Shown: piece after piece, positions 26,592 to 36,234 of the stretch
Position numbering within the stretch: the first letter of the stretch is position 1
How the letters are laid out: every line of letters starts with the position of its first letter
DNA from: an uncultured Prevotellaceae bacterium
GTDB taxonomy: Bacteria > Bacteroidota > Bacteroidia > Bacteroidales > Bacteroidaceae
Assembly: GCA_902770635.1 (NCBI GenBank)
Contig: CACXTX010000001.1
Span: forward strand, 1-64,000
Direction: 5' to 3'
Length of the DNA stretch: 64,000 nucleotides
Notes under the pieces: model-generated
The model's input: the letters and a program-made list of their open reading frames with translations, nothing else
Told to the model about the DNA's origin: nothing
Databases searched by the model: none
Made by a program: the position numbers and the translations under genes

Positions 26592-27568
26592 ATAAATAGT
26601 GAGTATTCCTTCACCTCCCAGGCCAATACACTTGCACCCAGCAGGTTACGCTCATGGTCGTTCAACGTGGAAAGGATGAACTTCACCTTACCTCTTATAT
26701 TATGGAACACATGTTCCTCAAAAACCTGATTGGCAGGTTCCAGTATCCATTTGCCAGCATGTGAGACAATGCCTGTGAATATGACTGCTTCAGGATTCAA
26801 TATGGAGCAATAGTTTGCCAGTCCTATGCCCAGCCAATGACCTGTGCGACGATACACCTCTATCGCCAGTTCGTCACCCTGATTGCAGAACTCCGTTATC
26901 ATGCGGGGTGTCAGATGCTCTTCCTCCCTCATCTTCGAGGGCTTATCGCTTTCTGCCATCACCTCTGAAGCCGTGCGCAAAATACCCTTGCTGGCTGTAT
27001 ATGCCTCCAAACAGCCCAGATTGCCACAACCACACAGGCGTCCGCTATGATCCACACAGGTATGGCCAATCTCGCCGGCAAAACCATCGTTTCCCAAATG
27101 GGCCATGCCATTTCCGAAAAAACAGCTGCCCATGCCGCTGCCCAGCGAGATAACCACAAAGTCACGCATACCATGAGCAGCACCGAAAACATGCTCGCCC
27201 ATAGCCATCACATGAGCGTTATTGCCCAAAGCCACAGCCAGTCCCAATCGGTCGCGCAACATAGCAGCCAAAGGTATGACGCCCTTCCAAGGCATATTCG
27301 GAGAGTTTTCTATACATCCCGTACGAATATTAGCACTTGGTGAAGCAATGCCCACGGAGCGTACTGACTCATATCCTCCGTTTCTATCCATGAGATTCAT
27401 GAGATGTTCACAGAGCACGGCTACATAATTGCCTATGTCCGAATATTCGGAGGTGGCAAAATCGCAGGTGGCTATTAAGTTTCCTCGAATATCAATAATG
27501 GCACAGGTAGTCTTGTCAACAGTAATATCCACCCCCAGCACACGTGTCTTAATATTGTCTATAATCAT
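26588..27568 (-). CDS. ROK family sugar kinase or regulator
   Basis: 326 residues from ATG 27568. The sequence has VLGVDITVDKTTCAIIDIRGN (ATPase phosphate site), FVVISLGSGMGSCFF, and the ROK zinc signature CGCGNLGCLEAY. No N-terminal winged helix is present, so it is a kinase rather than a NagC-type repressor. The substrate is probably a hexose or N-acetylhexosamine. Its stop overlaps the thioesterase start by 4 nt, which makes it the first gene of the ROK-thioesterase-menF-menD unit; I see no metabolic reason for that pairing. Confidence 0.85.
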   Translation of the reverse strand: MIIDNIKTRVLGVDITVDKTTCAIIDIRGNLIATCDFATSEYSDIGNYVAVLCEHLMNLMDRNGGYESVRSVGIASPSANIRTGCIENSPNMPWKGVIPLAAMLRDRLGLAVALGNNAHVMAMGEHVFGAAHGMRDFVVISLGSGMGSCFFGNGMAHLGNDGFAGEIGHTCVDHSGRLCGCGNLGCLEAYTASKGILRTASEVMAESDKPSKMREEEHLTPRMITEFCNQGDELAIEVYRRTGHWLGIGLANYCSILNPEAVIFTGIVSHAGKWILEPANQVFEEHVFHNIRGKVKFILSTLNDHERNLLGASVLAWEVKEYSLFI

Positions 27569-27594
27569 AAGTAGCTTTAAACTATAGTTTGCGA

Positions 27595-27602
27595 CAAAAT
27601 TA
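27595..27602 (-). promoter_or_regulatory. -7 box of the ROK-menFD operon
   Basis: Minus strand TAATTTTG, 27 nt before the ATG at 27568. Confidence 0.65.
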
Positions 27603-27643
27603 TACATTATTCTTCAATCTGCCAAATATTTTGATTGTTTTCA

Positions 27644-27706
27644 TGGAGGAAAGGTATAAAAAACATAAAAAATCCTTTGTTTTGTTCTCGCTTATTCGTA
27701 CCTTTG
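27644..27706 (+). promoter_or_regulatory. Palindromic promoter module (lysS operon)
   Basis: AGGTAT near 27652, an A-run with AAAAAACATAAAAAA, then CCTTTGTTTTGTTCTCGC, TTATTCG and the -7 box TACCTTTG (27699-27706). The right half matches the other copies; the left arm has diverged. Confidence 0.7.
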
Positions 27707-27733
27707 CACAGAAATTATATAGTTGAAGAAAAA

Positions 27734-29521
27734 ATGAATGTTTTAGAACTCAGTGAACAAGAGATTGGCAGACGCGAAAGTCTGCAGCAGTTGCGCCAGA
27801 TGGGCATTAACCCATATCCCGCAGCAGAATTTCCCGTAAATGCTTGGAGCACAGATATCTTTAATGATTTTGAAGACCTGCCCGTCATCGGAAAAGATGA
27901 AGACGGCAACGATATTCGCGAGACTGCCACACCTGAGAACAGCCGCATGGTAAGCATTGCAGGCCGCATCATGAGCAAGAGCATCATGGGTAAGGCCGCA
28001 TTTGCCAAGTTGCAAGACTCAAAGGGTCGCATTCAGGTATATGTACAACGCGACGCCATCTGTCCTGGCGAGAACAAAGACCTCTACAACATTGTTTTCA
28101 AGAAGTTGCTGGACTTGGGTGACTTCATCGGTGTGAAAGGTTACGTATTCCGCACCAAGACGGGCGAAATCAGCGTTCACGTCATGGAGATGACCGTGCT
28201 GAGCAAGAGTCTGAAGCCACTGCCCGTGGTAAAGACCGATGCCGACGGCAAGGTATATGACGCCTTCGACGACCCCGAGTTGCGCTATCGTCAGCGCTAC
28301 GTGGACCTCATCGTCAACGCTGGCGTCAAAGAAACCTTCCTCAAGCGCGCCACCATCATCCGCACCCTGCGCAACATCCTGGACAATGCAGGCTATACCG
28401 AGGTTGACACCCCTATCCTACAGAATATCGCAGGCGGTGCTTCGGCACGCCCATTCATCACCCACTTCAATGCCCTCAATCAGGACATGTACATGCGTAT
28501 CGCCACTGAGCTCTATCTGAAGCGCCTCATCGTAGGTGGTTTCGAGGGCGTTTACGAGATGGGTAAGAACTTCCGCAACGAGGGTATGGACAAGACTCAC
28601 AACCCAGAGTTCACCTGCATGGAGCTCTACGTGAGCTACAAGGACCTGCTTTGGGGTATGACCTTCACCGAGAATATGCTGGAGCAGATTTGTACGGCTG
28701 TCAATGGCAAGCCCGAGGTTGAGATTGATGGCAACATCATCTCGTTCAAGGCTCCATTCCGCCGTCTGCCTATCCTCGATGCCATCAAGGAGAAGACTGG
28801 TTTCGACTGCGATGGCAAGACCGAAGAGGAGATTCGTGCCTTCTGTCTCTCAAAGGGCATGGATGTCGATGAGACTATGGGTAAGGGTAAGCTCATTGAC
28901 GAGCTCTTTGGCGAGTTCTGCGAGGGCACCTTCATCCAGCCTACCTTCATCACCGACTATCCCGTGGAGATGTCGCCCCTCACCAAGATGCACCGTTCTA
29001 AGCCAGGACTCACCGAGCGTTTCGAGCTGATGGTGAATGGTAAGGAGTTGGCTAACGCCTATTCTGAGCTGAACGACCCCATCGACCAGGAGGAGCGTTT
29101 CGTGGAGCAGATGAAGCTTGCCGACAAGGGCGACGACGAGGCTATGATTATCGACCAAGACTTCCTGCGTGCCCTGCAGTATGGTATGCCTCCAACGTTC
29201 GGTATCGGTATTGGTATCGATCGTCTGGTCATGCTGCTCACCGGAAAGTTTGCCATTGGCGAGGTGATGTTGTTCCCACAGATGAAGCCCGAGAAGAAGA
29301 TTCCTCAGAGCACGGTAGCCGAATGGGCCGAAGTGGGTGTTACCGAGGAGTGGGTTCCCGTATTGCGCAAGGCTGGCTTTAACCTTGTCCAGAACATCAA
29401 GGACGAGAAAGCCCAGGGCTTGCAGCAGAAGATTGGCGACATCGTGAAAAAATATAAGTTGGAAATGACCAAGCCGTCAGTGGACGATATACAAAAGTGG
29501 ATAGACAAGGCTAATGTATGA
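27734..29521 (+). CDS. lysS: Lysyl-tRNA synthetase, class II
   Basis: 595 residues from ATG 27734. An OB-fold anticodon domain (VSIAGRIMSKSIMGKAAFAK) precedes a class II core with motif 2 FRNEGMDKTHNPEFTCMELY and motif 3 GIGIGIDRLVMLLTG. It charges tRNA-Lys. A C-terminal tail of about 70 residues after motif 3 is present. The leader is short. Its stop overlaps the gpsA start by 8 nt. Confidence 0.97.
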   Translation: MNVLELSEQEIGRRESLQQLRQMGINPYPAAEFPVNAWSTDIFNDFEDLPVIGKDEDGNDIRETATPENSRMVSIAGRIMSKSIMGKAAFAKLQDSKGRIQVYVQRDAICPGENKDLYNIVFKKLLDLGDFIGVKGYVFRTKTGEISVHVMEMTVLSKSLKPLPVVKTDADGKVYDAFDDPELRYRQRYVDLIVNAGVKETFLKRATIIRTLRNILDNAGYTEVDTPILQNIAGGASARPFITHFNALNQDMYMRIATELYLKRLIVGGFEGVYEMGKNFRNEGMDKTHNPEFTCMELYVSYKDLLWGMTFTENMLEQICTAVNGKPEVEIDGNIISFKAPFRRLPILDAIKEKTGFDCDGKTEEEIRAFCLSKGMDVDETMGKGKLIDELFGEFCEGTFIQPTFITDYPVEMSPLTKMHRSKPGLTERFELMVNGKELANAYSELNDPIDQEERFVEQMKLADKGDDEAMIIDQDFLRALQYGMPPTFGIGIGIDRLVMLLTGKFAIGEVMLFPQMKPEKKIPQSTVAEWAEVGVTEEWVPVLRKAGFNLVQNIKDEKAQGLQQKIGDIVKKYKLEMTKPSVDDIQKWIDKANV

Positions 29522-30509
29522 TTGTGGACGCATAGCAATCATTGGCGGAGGTTCGTGGGCTACAGCCATTGCCAAAATCGTGGTGGGACACACTCACCAC
29601 ATTGGCTGGTATATGCGCAGGGACGACCGCATTGAGGATTTCAGAAGACTGGGACATAACCCTGCCTACCTGATGAGTGTCCATTTCAACATTGATGAGA
29701 TCTATTTCTCGTCAGACCTAAACAAAATCGTACAACAGTATGATACCTTGGTGTTCGTCACACCTTCACCTTACCTGAAAAGCCACCTAAAGAAACTGAA
29801 GACGCGTCTGCGCGACAAGTATATCGTGACAGCCATCAAGGGTATTGTGCCCGATGAGAACCTGATATGTTCGGAATATTTCCATCAGGTTTACGATGTA
29901 CCTTATGAGAACTTGGCATGTATCGGCGGACCTTCACATGCTGAGGAGGTGGCCTTAGAACGACTGAGCTACCTGACTGTGGGATGTGCCGACCGGGAAA
30001 AGGCAGAAGCATTTGCCGAGGTCTTGACCAGTGAATACATTAAGACCAAGACATCGACCGACGTGATTGGCATTGAATATTCCAGTGTGCTGAAGAATGT
30101 CTATGCCATTGCTGCCGGTATCTGCAACGGACTGAAATTCGGCGACAACTTCCAGGCTGTGCTGATAGCCAACGCCGTCCAGGAGATGGCCCGGTTCCTG
30201 AAAGTGGTACACCCTATTGAGCGTAACATTGCAGACAGTGTTTACCTTGGCGACCTGCTGGTAACGGGCTACAGTAACTTCTCAAGAAACCGCACCTTCG
30301 GTACGATGATTGGCAAGGGATATAGTGTCAAGTCGGCACAGATAGAGATGGAAATGATAGCAGAGGGGTATTTCGGTACGAAGTGTATGAAGGAGATAAA
30401 CCGTCACTGCCACGTGAACATGCCTATTCTGGATGCTGTCTATAACATCTTGTACGAGCGCATATCGCCACAAATTGAAATCAAGCTTTTAACAGATTCT
30501 TTCCGATAA
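29514..30509 (+). CDS. gpsA: Glycerol-3-phosphate dehydrogenase [NAD(P)+]
   Basis: 331 residues. The N-terminal dinucleotide fold is IAIIGGGSWATAIAKI, followed by CIGGPSHAEEVALERLS. The C-terminal domain has the catalytic Lys in GIEYSSVLKNVYAIAAGI and SRNRTFGTMIGKG. It reduces dihydroxyacetone phosphate to sn-glycerol-3-phosphate for phospholipid synthesis. It overlaps lysS by 8 nt and precedes pgi by 18 nt. Confidence 0.94.
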   Translation: MYDCGRIAIIGGGSWATAIAKIVVGHTHHIGWYMRRDDRIEDFRRLGHNPAYLMSVHFNIDEIYFSSDLNKIVQQYDTLVFVTPSPYLKSHLKKLKTRLRDKYIVTAIKGIVPDENLICSEYFHQVYDVPYENLACIGGPSHAEEVALERLSYLTVGCADREKAEAFAEVLTSEYIKTKTSTDVIGIEYSSVLKNVYAIAAGICNGLKFGDNFQAVLIANAVQEMARFLKVVHPIERNIADSVYLGDLLVTGYSNFSRNRTFGTMIGKGYSVKSAQIEMEMIAEGYFGTKCMKEINRHCHVNMPILDAVYNILYERISPQIEIKLLTDSFR

Positions 30510-30527
30510 GACAAACTATAAATTATT

Positions 30528-31883
30528 ATGAACAACATTAAACTTAACATCACAAAGGCTGCTTGCTTCCTCGAGGCAGGCGCAGTAAAGGCTTTTGAGC
30601 CTAAGGTAAAAGCCGCTCAACAGGCTTTAGAAAACGGGACATGCCCTGGTAATGACTTCTTAGGATGGTTGCATCTGCCCAGCAGCATCACCCCACAGTT
30701 CCTGGACGAGATACAGGCAGTAGCTAACACCCTGCGCGAAAAGTGCGAAGTAGTGGTAGTTGCTGGTATCGGCGGTTCGTATCTGGGTGCACGTGCCGTC
30801 ATTGAGGCATTAGGCAATTCATTTGCATGGCTCATTCAGGACAAGAAGAATCCCGTCATTCTCTTTGCCGGCAACAACATCGGTGAAGATTATCTGTCAG
30901 AGATGACAGAATACCTGAAGGATAAGAAGTTTGGCGTTATCAACATTTCAAAGAGTGGTACGACAACGGAAACTGCCCTGACCTTCCGTCTGCTCAAGAA
31001 GCAGTGTGAGGCTCAGATGGGTAAGGAAGCTGCCAAGGATGTGATTGTCGCCGTAACGGATGCCAAGCGTGGTGCTGCCCGTACTTGCGCTGACAAAGAG
31101 GGTTACAAGAGTTTCATTATCCCCGACAACGTAGGTGGACGTTTCTCTGTGCTCACACCGGTAGGTCTGCTTCCCATTGCCTGTGCTGGTTTCGACATCA
31201 AGGCACTCGTTCAGGGTGCTGCCGACATGGAGAAAGCCTGTGGCAAGGATGTGCCCTTTGAGGAGAACCCTGCAGCCCAGTATGCTGCAGTACGCAACGG
31301 ACTCTATGGTGCTGGCAAGAAGATTGAAATCATGGTGAACTACCAGCCTAAGCTGCACTTCTTCTCTGAGTGGTGGAAACAACTCTACGGAGAGAGTGAG
31401 GGCAAGGACAAGAAGGGAATCTTCCCCGCCTCATGTGACTTCACGACCGACCTGCACTCCATGGGTCAGTGGATTCAGGATGGCGAACGCACCATTTTCG
31501 AAACGGTCATCAGCATTGAGAAGCCCAACCGCAGCCTGCTCTTCCCCAACGACGAGGAAAACCTGGACGGTCTGAACTTCCTGGCTGGCAAACGGGTGGA
31601 CGAGGTTAACAAGATGGCTGAGCTGGGTACTCGTCTGGCTCATGTGGACGGTGGTGTACCCAATATCCACGTCGCTGTTCCTGAGTTGAACGAATACTAT
31701 ATTGGCCAGCTCATTTACTTCTTCGAGATTGCCTGTGGCATCAGCGGTAATATCCTGGGTGTAAACCCATTCAACCAGCCTGGTGTAGAGGCTTACAAGA
31801 AGAACATGTTTGCCCTGTTGGACAAGCCTGGCTATGAGGCTGACAGCAAGGCTATCAAGGCACGCCTTGAGAGTGAAAAGTAA
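30528..31883 (+). CDS. pgi: Glucose-6-phosphate isomerase
   Basis: 451 residues, the bacterial SIS-domain form. Substrate-binding motifs are [20 protein letters not shown] and [17 protein letters not shown], with the C-terminal signature [19 protein letters not shown]. It interconverts glucose-6-phosphate and fructose-6-phosphate. Third gene of lysS-gpsA-pgi-HAD. A short heptamer-like spacer follows the stop. Confidence 0.97.
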   Translation: MNNIKLNITKAACFLEAGAVKAFEPKVKAAQQALENGTCPGNDFLGWLHLPSSITPQFLDEIQAVANTLREKCEVVVVAGIGGSYLGARAVIEALGNSFAWLIQDKKNPVILFAGNNIGEDYLSEMTEYLKDKKFGVINISKSGTTTETALTFRLLKKQCEAQMGKEAAKDVIVAVTDAKRGAARTCADKEGYKSFIIPDNVGGRFSVLTPVGLLPIACAGFDIKALVQGAADMEKACGKDVPFEENPAAQYAAVRNGLYGAGKKIEIMVNYQPKLHFFSEWWKQLYGESEGKDKKGIFPASCDFTTDLHSMGQWIQDGERTIFETVISIEKPNRSLLFPNDEENLDGLNFLAGKRVDEVNKMAELGTRLAHVDGGVPNIHVAVPELNEYYIGQLIYFFEIACGISGNILGVNPFNQPGVEAYKKNMFALLDKPGYEADSKAIKARLESEK

Positions 31884-31901
31884 ATAGTGAATAGTGAATA
31901 A
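31881..31901 (+). repeat. Heptamer array TGAATAG x3 (pgi-HAD junction)
   Basis: TAAATAG, TGAATAG, TGAATAA: 21 nt beginning at the pgi stop codon. Confidence 0.7.
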
Positions 31902-31918
31902 TTTACTACTGCATTGAA

Positions 31919-32653
31919 GTGAAAGAAGTTATTCAGCAATATTTAGAGAAGCACGGTTTTGAGCGGTTTAGCCCTAAAGCCGTGCTTTTCGATATGGATG
32001 GGGTCATCTACGACTCGATGCCCAACCACTCGTTGTCATGGCATGAAGCAATGGCTGACTTTGGACTGGAGATGCCTCTCAGTGGTGCTTATGAATATGA
32101 GGGCATGAGGGGCGTAGAGACCATCAAGAAGTTGGCCAGACAGCAATGGAAACGAGAGATCAGCGAGAAAGAGGCGCAGAAGATGTATGCCCACAAATCG
32201 GAAGTCTTTTCAGCCTGCAAGCCAGCAGAACTCATGCCTGGCATTAAGGAACTGATGGAACAGATAAAGACCTGGGGACTGAAAATATGCGTTGTGACAG
32301 GTAGCGCCCAGCATGTACTGCTAGATAAGTTGGAAAGTGACCTCAAAGGTCTGGTGACCAAGGACTTGATGGTAACAGCCTTCGACGTGAAGCATGGCAA
32401 GCCTGCACCAGAGCCTTATCTGAAAGGGATGGAGAAATGTGGCATCAACCCTTGGGAGGCAATCGTTGTCGAAAATGCCCCATTGGGTGTAAGAGCTGCC
32501 GTTGCAGCCCATTGCTTTACCATCGCTGTCAACACGGGCCCATTACCTGACGAGATGCTCGCCGATGAAGGTGCAAACCTTATCTTCCCCCGCATGACAG
32601 CACTCAGCGAGGAATGGCAAAACATCATGAAAGGCTTTAAAGGGGAGGAATAA
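31919..32653 (+). CDS. HAD-superfamily phosphatase or beta-phosphoglucomutase-like
   Basis: 244 residues. The start is GTG 31919; no ATG is near the family N-terminus. Motif I is VLFDMDGVIYDSMPNH, the cap domain follows, motif II is VVTGSAQHV, motif III Lys lies in DVKHGKPAPEPYLKG, and motif IV is IVVENAPLGVRAAVAA. Such enzymes act on sugar phosphates; the link to pgi suggests a hexose-phosphate role, but that is inference. It ends one nucleotide before the convergent DUF4738 gene. Confidence 0.85.
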   Translation: MKEVIQQYLEKHGFERFSPKAVLFDMDGVIYDSMPNHSLSWHEAMADFGLEMPLSGAYEYEGMRGVETIKKLARQQWKREISEKEAQKMYAHKSEVFSACKPAELMPGIKELMEQIKTWGLKICVVTGSAQHVLLDKLESDLKGLVTKDLMVTAFDVKHGKPAPEPYLKGMEKCGINPWEAIVVENAPLGVRAAVAAHCFTIAVNTGPLPDEMLADEGANLIFPRMTALSEEWQNIMKGFKGEE

Positions 32654-32654
32654 C

Positions 32655-33224
32655 TTATATCTCGTCCTCGTCCAGTGAATCGGCTTTCTCAACGTTATTG
32701 GTATCCATCTGTACATCGCGTTTAATGACCAGATTGCCCATTCGCGACAAACGGATGACCATAGGAATGTATTCATCGGTCTGCGGATGACCCACACTGG
32801 CTGCAAATACCAACCAGTCACCATCAACCTTGTCAAACACCAGACCTTCAAAAAGTCCCGTTTTACGGAAATCGTCATCCAAATAGGAATTCAAGTCTTT
32901 TTTGGTAAACGAGCGAGAAAAAAATACCGAACCGTCCGAACGTGAGACAGCAACGGTAAAGATATTGTCTACGTACTTCTGTCCATTCTCATCCTTCACC
33001 ATAGACAGCGAATCTGCAGGACGACGATTGATGGCCACATGATAGGTCTTGCCAATCCATTCCACATCACGATCGTCGGTATATTCCTGCATGGAAATAG
33101 GAGCCTTTGGCTTCACTTTTTCCACCTTAGGTGCTATGATATCCTCACTTTTTTTCTTACCTCCACAGGCTGCCAATAATGTCAATACTATGCAGCACAA
33201 GGCTATCACGGGAATTCGTTTCAT
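32655..33224 (-). CDS. DUF4738 lipoprotein
   Basis: 189 residues with a lipoprotein signal (VLTLLAACGGKKK). The body has GKTYHVAINRRPADSLSMV, SVFFSRSFTKKDL and IRLSRMGNLVIKRD, a pattern known from Bacteroidetes DUF4738. It is probably anchored in the outer or inner membrane facing the periplasm. No function is known. Promoter: minus-strand TACTTTTG at plus 33248-33255. Confidence 0.8.
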   Translation of the reverse strand: MKRIPVIALCCIVLTLLAACGGKKKSEDIIAPKVEKVKPKAPISMQEYTDDRDVEWIGKTYHVAINRRPADSLSMVKDENGQKYVDNIFTVAVSRSDGSVFFSRSFTKKDLNSYLDDDFRKTGLFEGLVFDKVDGDWLVFAASVGHPQTDEYIPMVIRLSRMGNLVIKRDVQMDTNNVEKADSLDEDEI

Positions 33225-33544
33225 ATCTTCTTTTTCTTAATTTGCTGACAAAAGTACGAAAAAACCTTGAAACCCACAAGAAATTAGGGCAAAAATGAAA
33301 CGCCCCGTCATCCGACGAGACGTTCAAAAAAGATAAGCACGCTTGCTTTTTTTAAAAAACACTATGTTAACCTAAATCACTATGATGTTTAACTTATTAA
33401 TATGTTGAGAATTGTGTTGGTTTCTCTCTTCTTGTCAATTTGACGTAAAAGAAAGGTAAAAGTTTAAAGGAATAACAAAAAAAAATTAGTTTTGCATACA
33501 TTTTGGTATTTTATTAGTATCTTTGTAGGCAATAATTCAATATA
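33225..33544. promoter_or_regulatory. Divergent promoter region of DUF4738 and DUF4230 genes
   Basis: 320 bp without a gene. It holds a minus -7 box TACTTTTG (33248-33255), a GC-rich stem (AAACGCCCCGTC / GACGAGACGTT, 33298-33323), a small hairpin with a T-run on the plus strand near 33336-33352, and plus -7 boxes TATCTTTG (33518-33525) and TAGTTTTG (33487-33494). The stem could end a short transcript from either side. Confidence 0.55.
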
Positions 33545-34210
33545 ATGAAACTATTTCTGTATTTTTTTCTCCTAATAGGAGCCATTAGCGTTACAGCATC
33601 CTGCAGTAGCGAGCAGACCGAGAATACGGAGGCTGTGGTAACAGACACCGTTCCTTCATTGGTCATCCAGATTCAGAAAACTTCCAGGCTCTATACCACC
33701 GAATATCATATCCACAAGATAGTAACTCACGACGATGTAGTGAGACTGAAAGGCAACTTCCTCAGCAAGGACTTCGATGTGGAACTGCCTCTGGGTGAAA
33801 GAAAGATAGCCATTCCCATGGATGCCACCTTAAAGGCTTATATTGACTTTGCGGATTTCTCAGAAAAGAATATCGAGCGACACGGGGATAACATCACCAT
33901 CCTGTTGCCCGACCCGAAAATCACGCTGACCAGTTCGAAGATTAACCAGAAGGAGATAAAGGAATATGTAGGACTGACCCGCTCGCACTTTACCGACAAG
34001 GAACTGACCAACTATGAGCAACAAGGCAGAAAAGCCATTCTGAATAATATTCCGAACATGGGACTCATCCAGGCCGCCCAAGAGAATGCGGCAAGGGTAC
34101 TTGTTCCCATGATAACCCAGATGGGCTATCAAGAGGAGAACATCACGATAGCCTTCCGCAAGAACCTCAGCATCCAGCAATTGATTAACTCAAGTATTGA
34201 AAAGCAATGA
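33545..34210 (+). CDS. DUF4230 lipoprotein
   Basis: 221 residues with a lipoprotein signal (VTASCSSEQ). DUF4230 features: QIQKTSRLYTTEYHIHKIV, ITILLPDPKITLTSSKINQ, and LTNYEQQGRKAILNNIP. These proteins are common in Bacteroidetes and some Firmicutes, and their role is unknown. Overlaps the second DUF4230 gene by 4 nt. Confidence 0.82.
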   Translation: MKLFLYFFLLIGAISVTASCSSEQTENTEAVVTDTVPSLVIQIQKTSRLYTTEYHIHKIVTHDDVVRLKGNFLSKDFDVELPLGERKIAIPMDATLKAYIDFADFSEKNIERHGDNITILLPDPKITLTSSKINQKEIKEYVGLTRSHFTDKELTNYEQQGRKAILNNIPNMGLIQAAQENAARVLVPMITQMGYQEENITIAFRKNLSIQQLINSSIEKQ

Positions 34211-34791
34211 ATCGGACCGTCAAATATAGTCAGTATCTCTTCGTAGCCATTGTCGCACTTTGCCTAGTCATCTGGCTGACAGTATCGTTTAAGAAGACCG
34301 AGGTCAGCGTGGACGTAGACCAGAAGATTAATGTGACACCCGAACAGATAGAGAGTATCAAGGCCATTGGCGAATGGGAGTTTCTGTCGATTGCCGACGA
34401 AGAGATGGTGGACACCATGCGCAAGGGCATCTTTTCCGACGACCACTTGGTGCGCATCTACTATGGTACCGTTCGTTTGGGTATCAACATGCACCAAGTA
34501 GAACCCGGATGGATCAACACATCGGGCGACAGCATCGAGGTGACTCTGCCAAAGATTGGACTGCTGGACCGCGACTTCATTGACGAGGCACGCACCCAGA
34601 GTTTCCATGAAAGTGGGCGCTGGAAGGCTGCAGACCGAGAAGCCATGTACCGTAAGGCTTACAAGAAGATGCTGAAGCGCTGTGTGACACCTGAGAACAT
34701 CAAGAGCGCCAAGCATAATGGAGAGGAACAATTCCGTCAAATCATGAAGTCGATGGGTTATGAGCACATCGCTATCAAATGGAAAGAATAA
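34207..34791 (+). CDS. DUF4230-like membrane-anchored protein
   Basis: 194 residues. An N-terminal membrane anchor (YLFVAIVALCLVIWLTVSF) precedes a DUF4230-like body (INVTPEQIESIKAIGEWEFL, DSIEVTLPKIGLLDRDF, MLKRCVTPENIKSA). It looks like a diverged partner of the preceding lipoprotein. The two overlapping genes may form a membrane pair, but that is inference from gene order only. Confidence 0.78.
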   Translation: MNRTVKYSQYLFVAIVALCLVIWLTVSFKKTEVSVDVDQKINVTPEQIESIKAIGEWEFLSIADEEMVDTMRKGIFSDDHLVRIYYGTVRLGINMHQVEPGWINTSGDSIEVTLPKIGLLDRDFIDEARTQSFHESGRWKAADREAMYRKAYKKMLKRCVTPENIKSAKHNGEEQFRQIMKSMGYEHIAIKWKE

Positions 34792-34812
34792 TCATATAAA
34801 AACAGCACAAGA

Positions 34813-36162
34813 ATGGAACTAATAAACAATTTTTTCCGCGATTTCAGCAATCTGCTATGGGGATGGCCCATGATTATCCTCCTGTTAGGTACACACATAT
34901 ACCTGACCATTATTTTACGATTCCCACAACGTAAGATCTTCACCGCCATCTACCTGTCCTTCAAAAAAGACCCTGACGGACAAGGTGACGTGTCGCAATT
35001 TGCTTCTTTGGCCACCGCACTGGCTGCAACCATAGGAACAGGTAACATCATTGGTGTGGCTACTGCCGTCACACTGGGCGGTCCGGGTGCCGTGCTGTGG
35101 TGTTGGCTGACAGGTGTGTTCGGCATTTCCACCAAGTATGCAGAAGGTCTTCTGGCCGTCAAATATCGTGAAGTAACCCCACAAGGCAAGATGATAGGCG
35201 GACCGATGTTTGCACTTGAGAAGGGACTGGGTTTGCGGTGGCTGGCTATTTTATTTTGCATCTTCACCGCCTTGGCATCCTTGGGTATAGGTAGCACTGT
35301 ACAAGCCAATGCCATTACCACACTGACCTTTGAGACCTATGGGATATCACCCTACATCGTTGGTTTCCTCATCTGTTTCTTCGTAGCCTGTGTCGTGTTA
35401 GGCGGTGTCAAAAGCATTGCAAAAGTGTGCAGCATGCTGGTGCCCGTTATGGCAGTGTTCTACATCGGAGGGTGTATATATATAATATGTGAGATTAATG
35501 ACTATATATGGCCCGCCATCAAACTTATCATAGAATCGGCATTCTCCCCAGAGGCCGCAGGTGGTGGTTTTGTGGGCAGTACCATGATAGCTGCTGCCCG
35601 CTATGGTATCGCCCGTGGTTTGTTCAGCAACGAGTCAGGACTCGGTTCTGCCCCCATCGTGGCCGCTGCTGCCCAGACGCGCAACCCCGTTCGCCAGGCT
35701 TTGGTTTCCTCCACTGGCACCTTTTGGGACACTGTGGTCATCTGCGCCTTGACAGGTATCGTCATTGTGAGCAGTGTGCTGGCTTATCCCGACATATCGT
35801 TTAACAACGGAACGATACTGACGCACGATGCTTTCTCCAAGATTCCTGTGGTTGGGCAACCCATCCTGACCTTTGGCTTGATAACCTTTGCCTTCTCCAC
35901 CATACTGGGATGGTGTTATTACGGAGAGCGTGCTGTAGAATACCTGAAAGGTCACAAATGGACATTACCCTATCGTATCATCTATATCGTAACCATCTTC
36001 ATAGGTAGTATCGCACAATTGAGTGTCGTATGGAACTTTGCCGACTGTATGAATGCCCTGATGGCCATCCCCAACCTGATTTCCATCCTGGCACTTAGCG
36101 GGGTTATCATCCACGAGACACGCAAATATCTTTGGAGCAACCGTCTTGATGATAGAATGTAA
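34813..36162 (+). CDS. AlsT/AGCS family sodium:amino-acid symporter
   Basis: 449 residues with about eleven membrane segments. The family signature is GTGNIIGVATAVTLGGPGAVLW, with conserved RYGIARGLFSNESGLGSAPI. It imports alanine, glycine or a related small amino acid with sodium. It follows the DUF4230 pair by 21 nt and may be cotranscribed. A hairpin (ACTCAACTT/AAGTTGAGT) follows its stop. Confidence 0.93.
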   Translation: MELINNFFRDFSNLLWGWPMIILLLGTHIYLTIILRFPQRKIFTAIYLSFKKDPDGQGDVSQFASLATALAATIGTGNIIGVATAVTLGGPGAVLWCWLTGVFGISTKYAEGLLAVKYREVTPQGKMIGGPMFALEKGLGLRWLAILFCIFTALASLGIGSTVQANAITTLTFETYGISPYIVGFLICFFVACVVLGGVKSIAKVCSMLVPVMAVFYIGGCIYIICEINDYIWPAIKLIIESAFSPEAAGGGFVGSTMIAAARYGIARGLFSNESGLGSAPIVAAAAQTRNPVRQALVSSTGTFWDTVVICALTGIVIVSSVLAYPDISFNNGTILTHDAFSKIPVVGQPILTFGLITFAFSTILGWCYYGERAVEYLKGHKWTLPYRIIYIVTIFIGSIAQLSVVWNFADCMNALMAIPNLISILALSGVIIHETRKYLWSNRLDDRM

Positions 36163-36226
36163 CTCAACTTTTGCAAGTTGAGTAAGGAGTTGAGGAGTAA
36201 GGAGGTAAGGAGTAAAGTGAGCGAAT
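36163..36226 (+). repeat. Hairpin plus GAGTAAG-type repeat after alsT-like gene
   Basis: ACTCAACTT-TTGC-AAGTTGAGT forms a perfect 9-bp stem, then the 7-8-bp-period tract GAGTAAGGAGTTGAGGAGTA and its continuation up to about 36222. The same tract recurs after the sodium:solute symporter stop at 43131-43168. Confidence 0.75.
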
Positions 36227-36234
36227 GCGAAACT

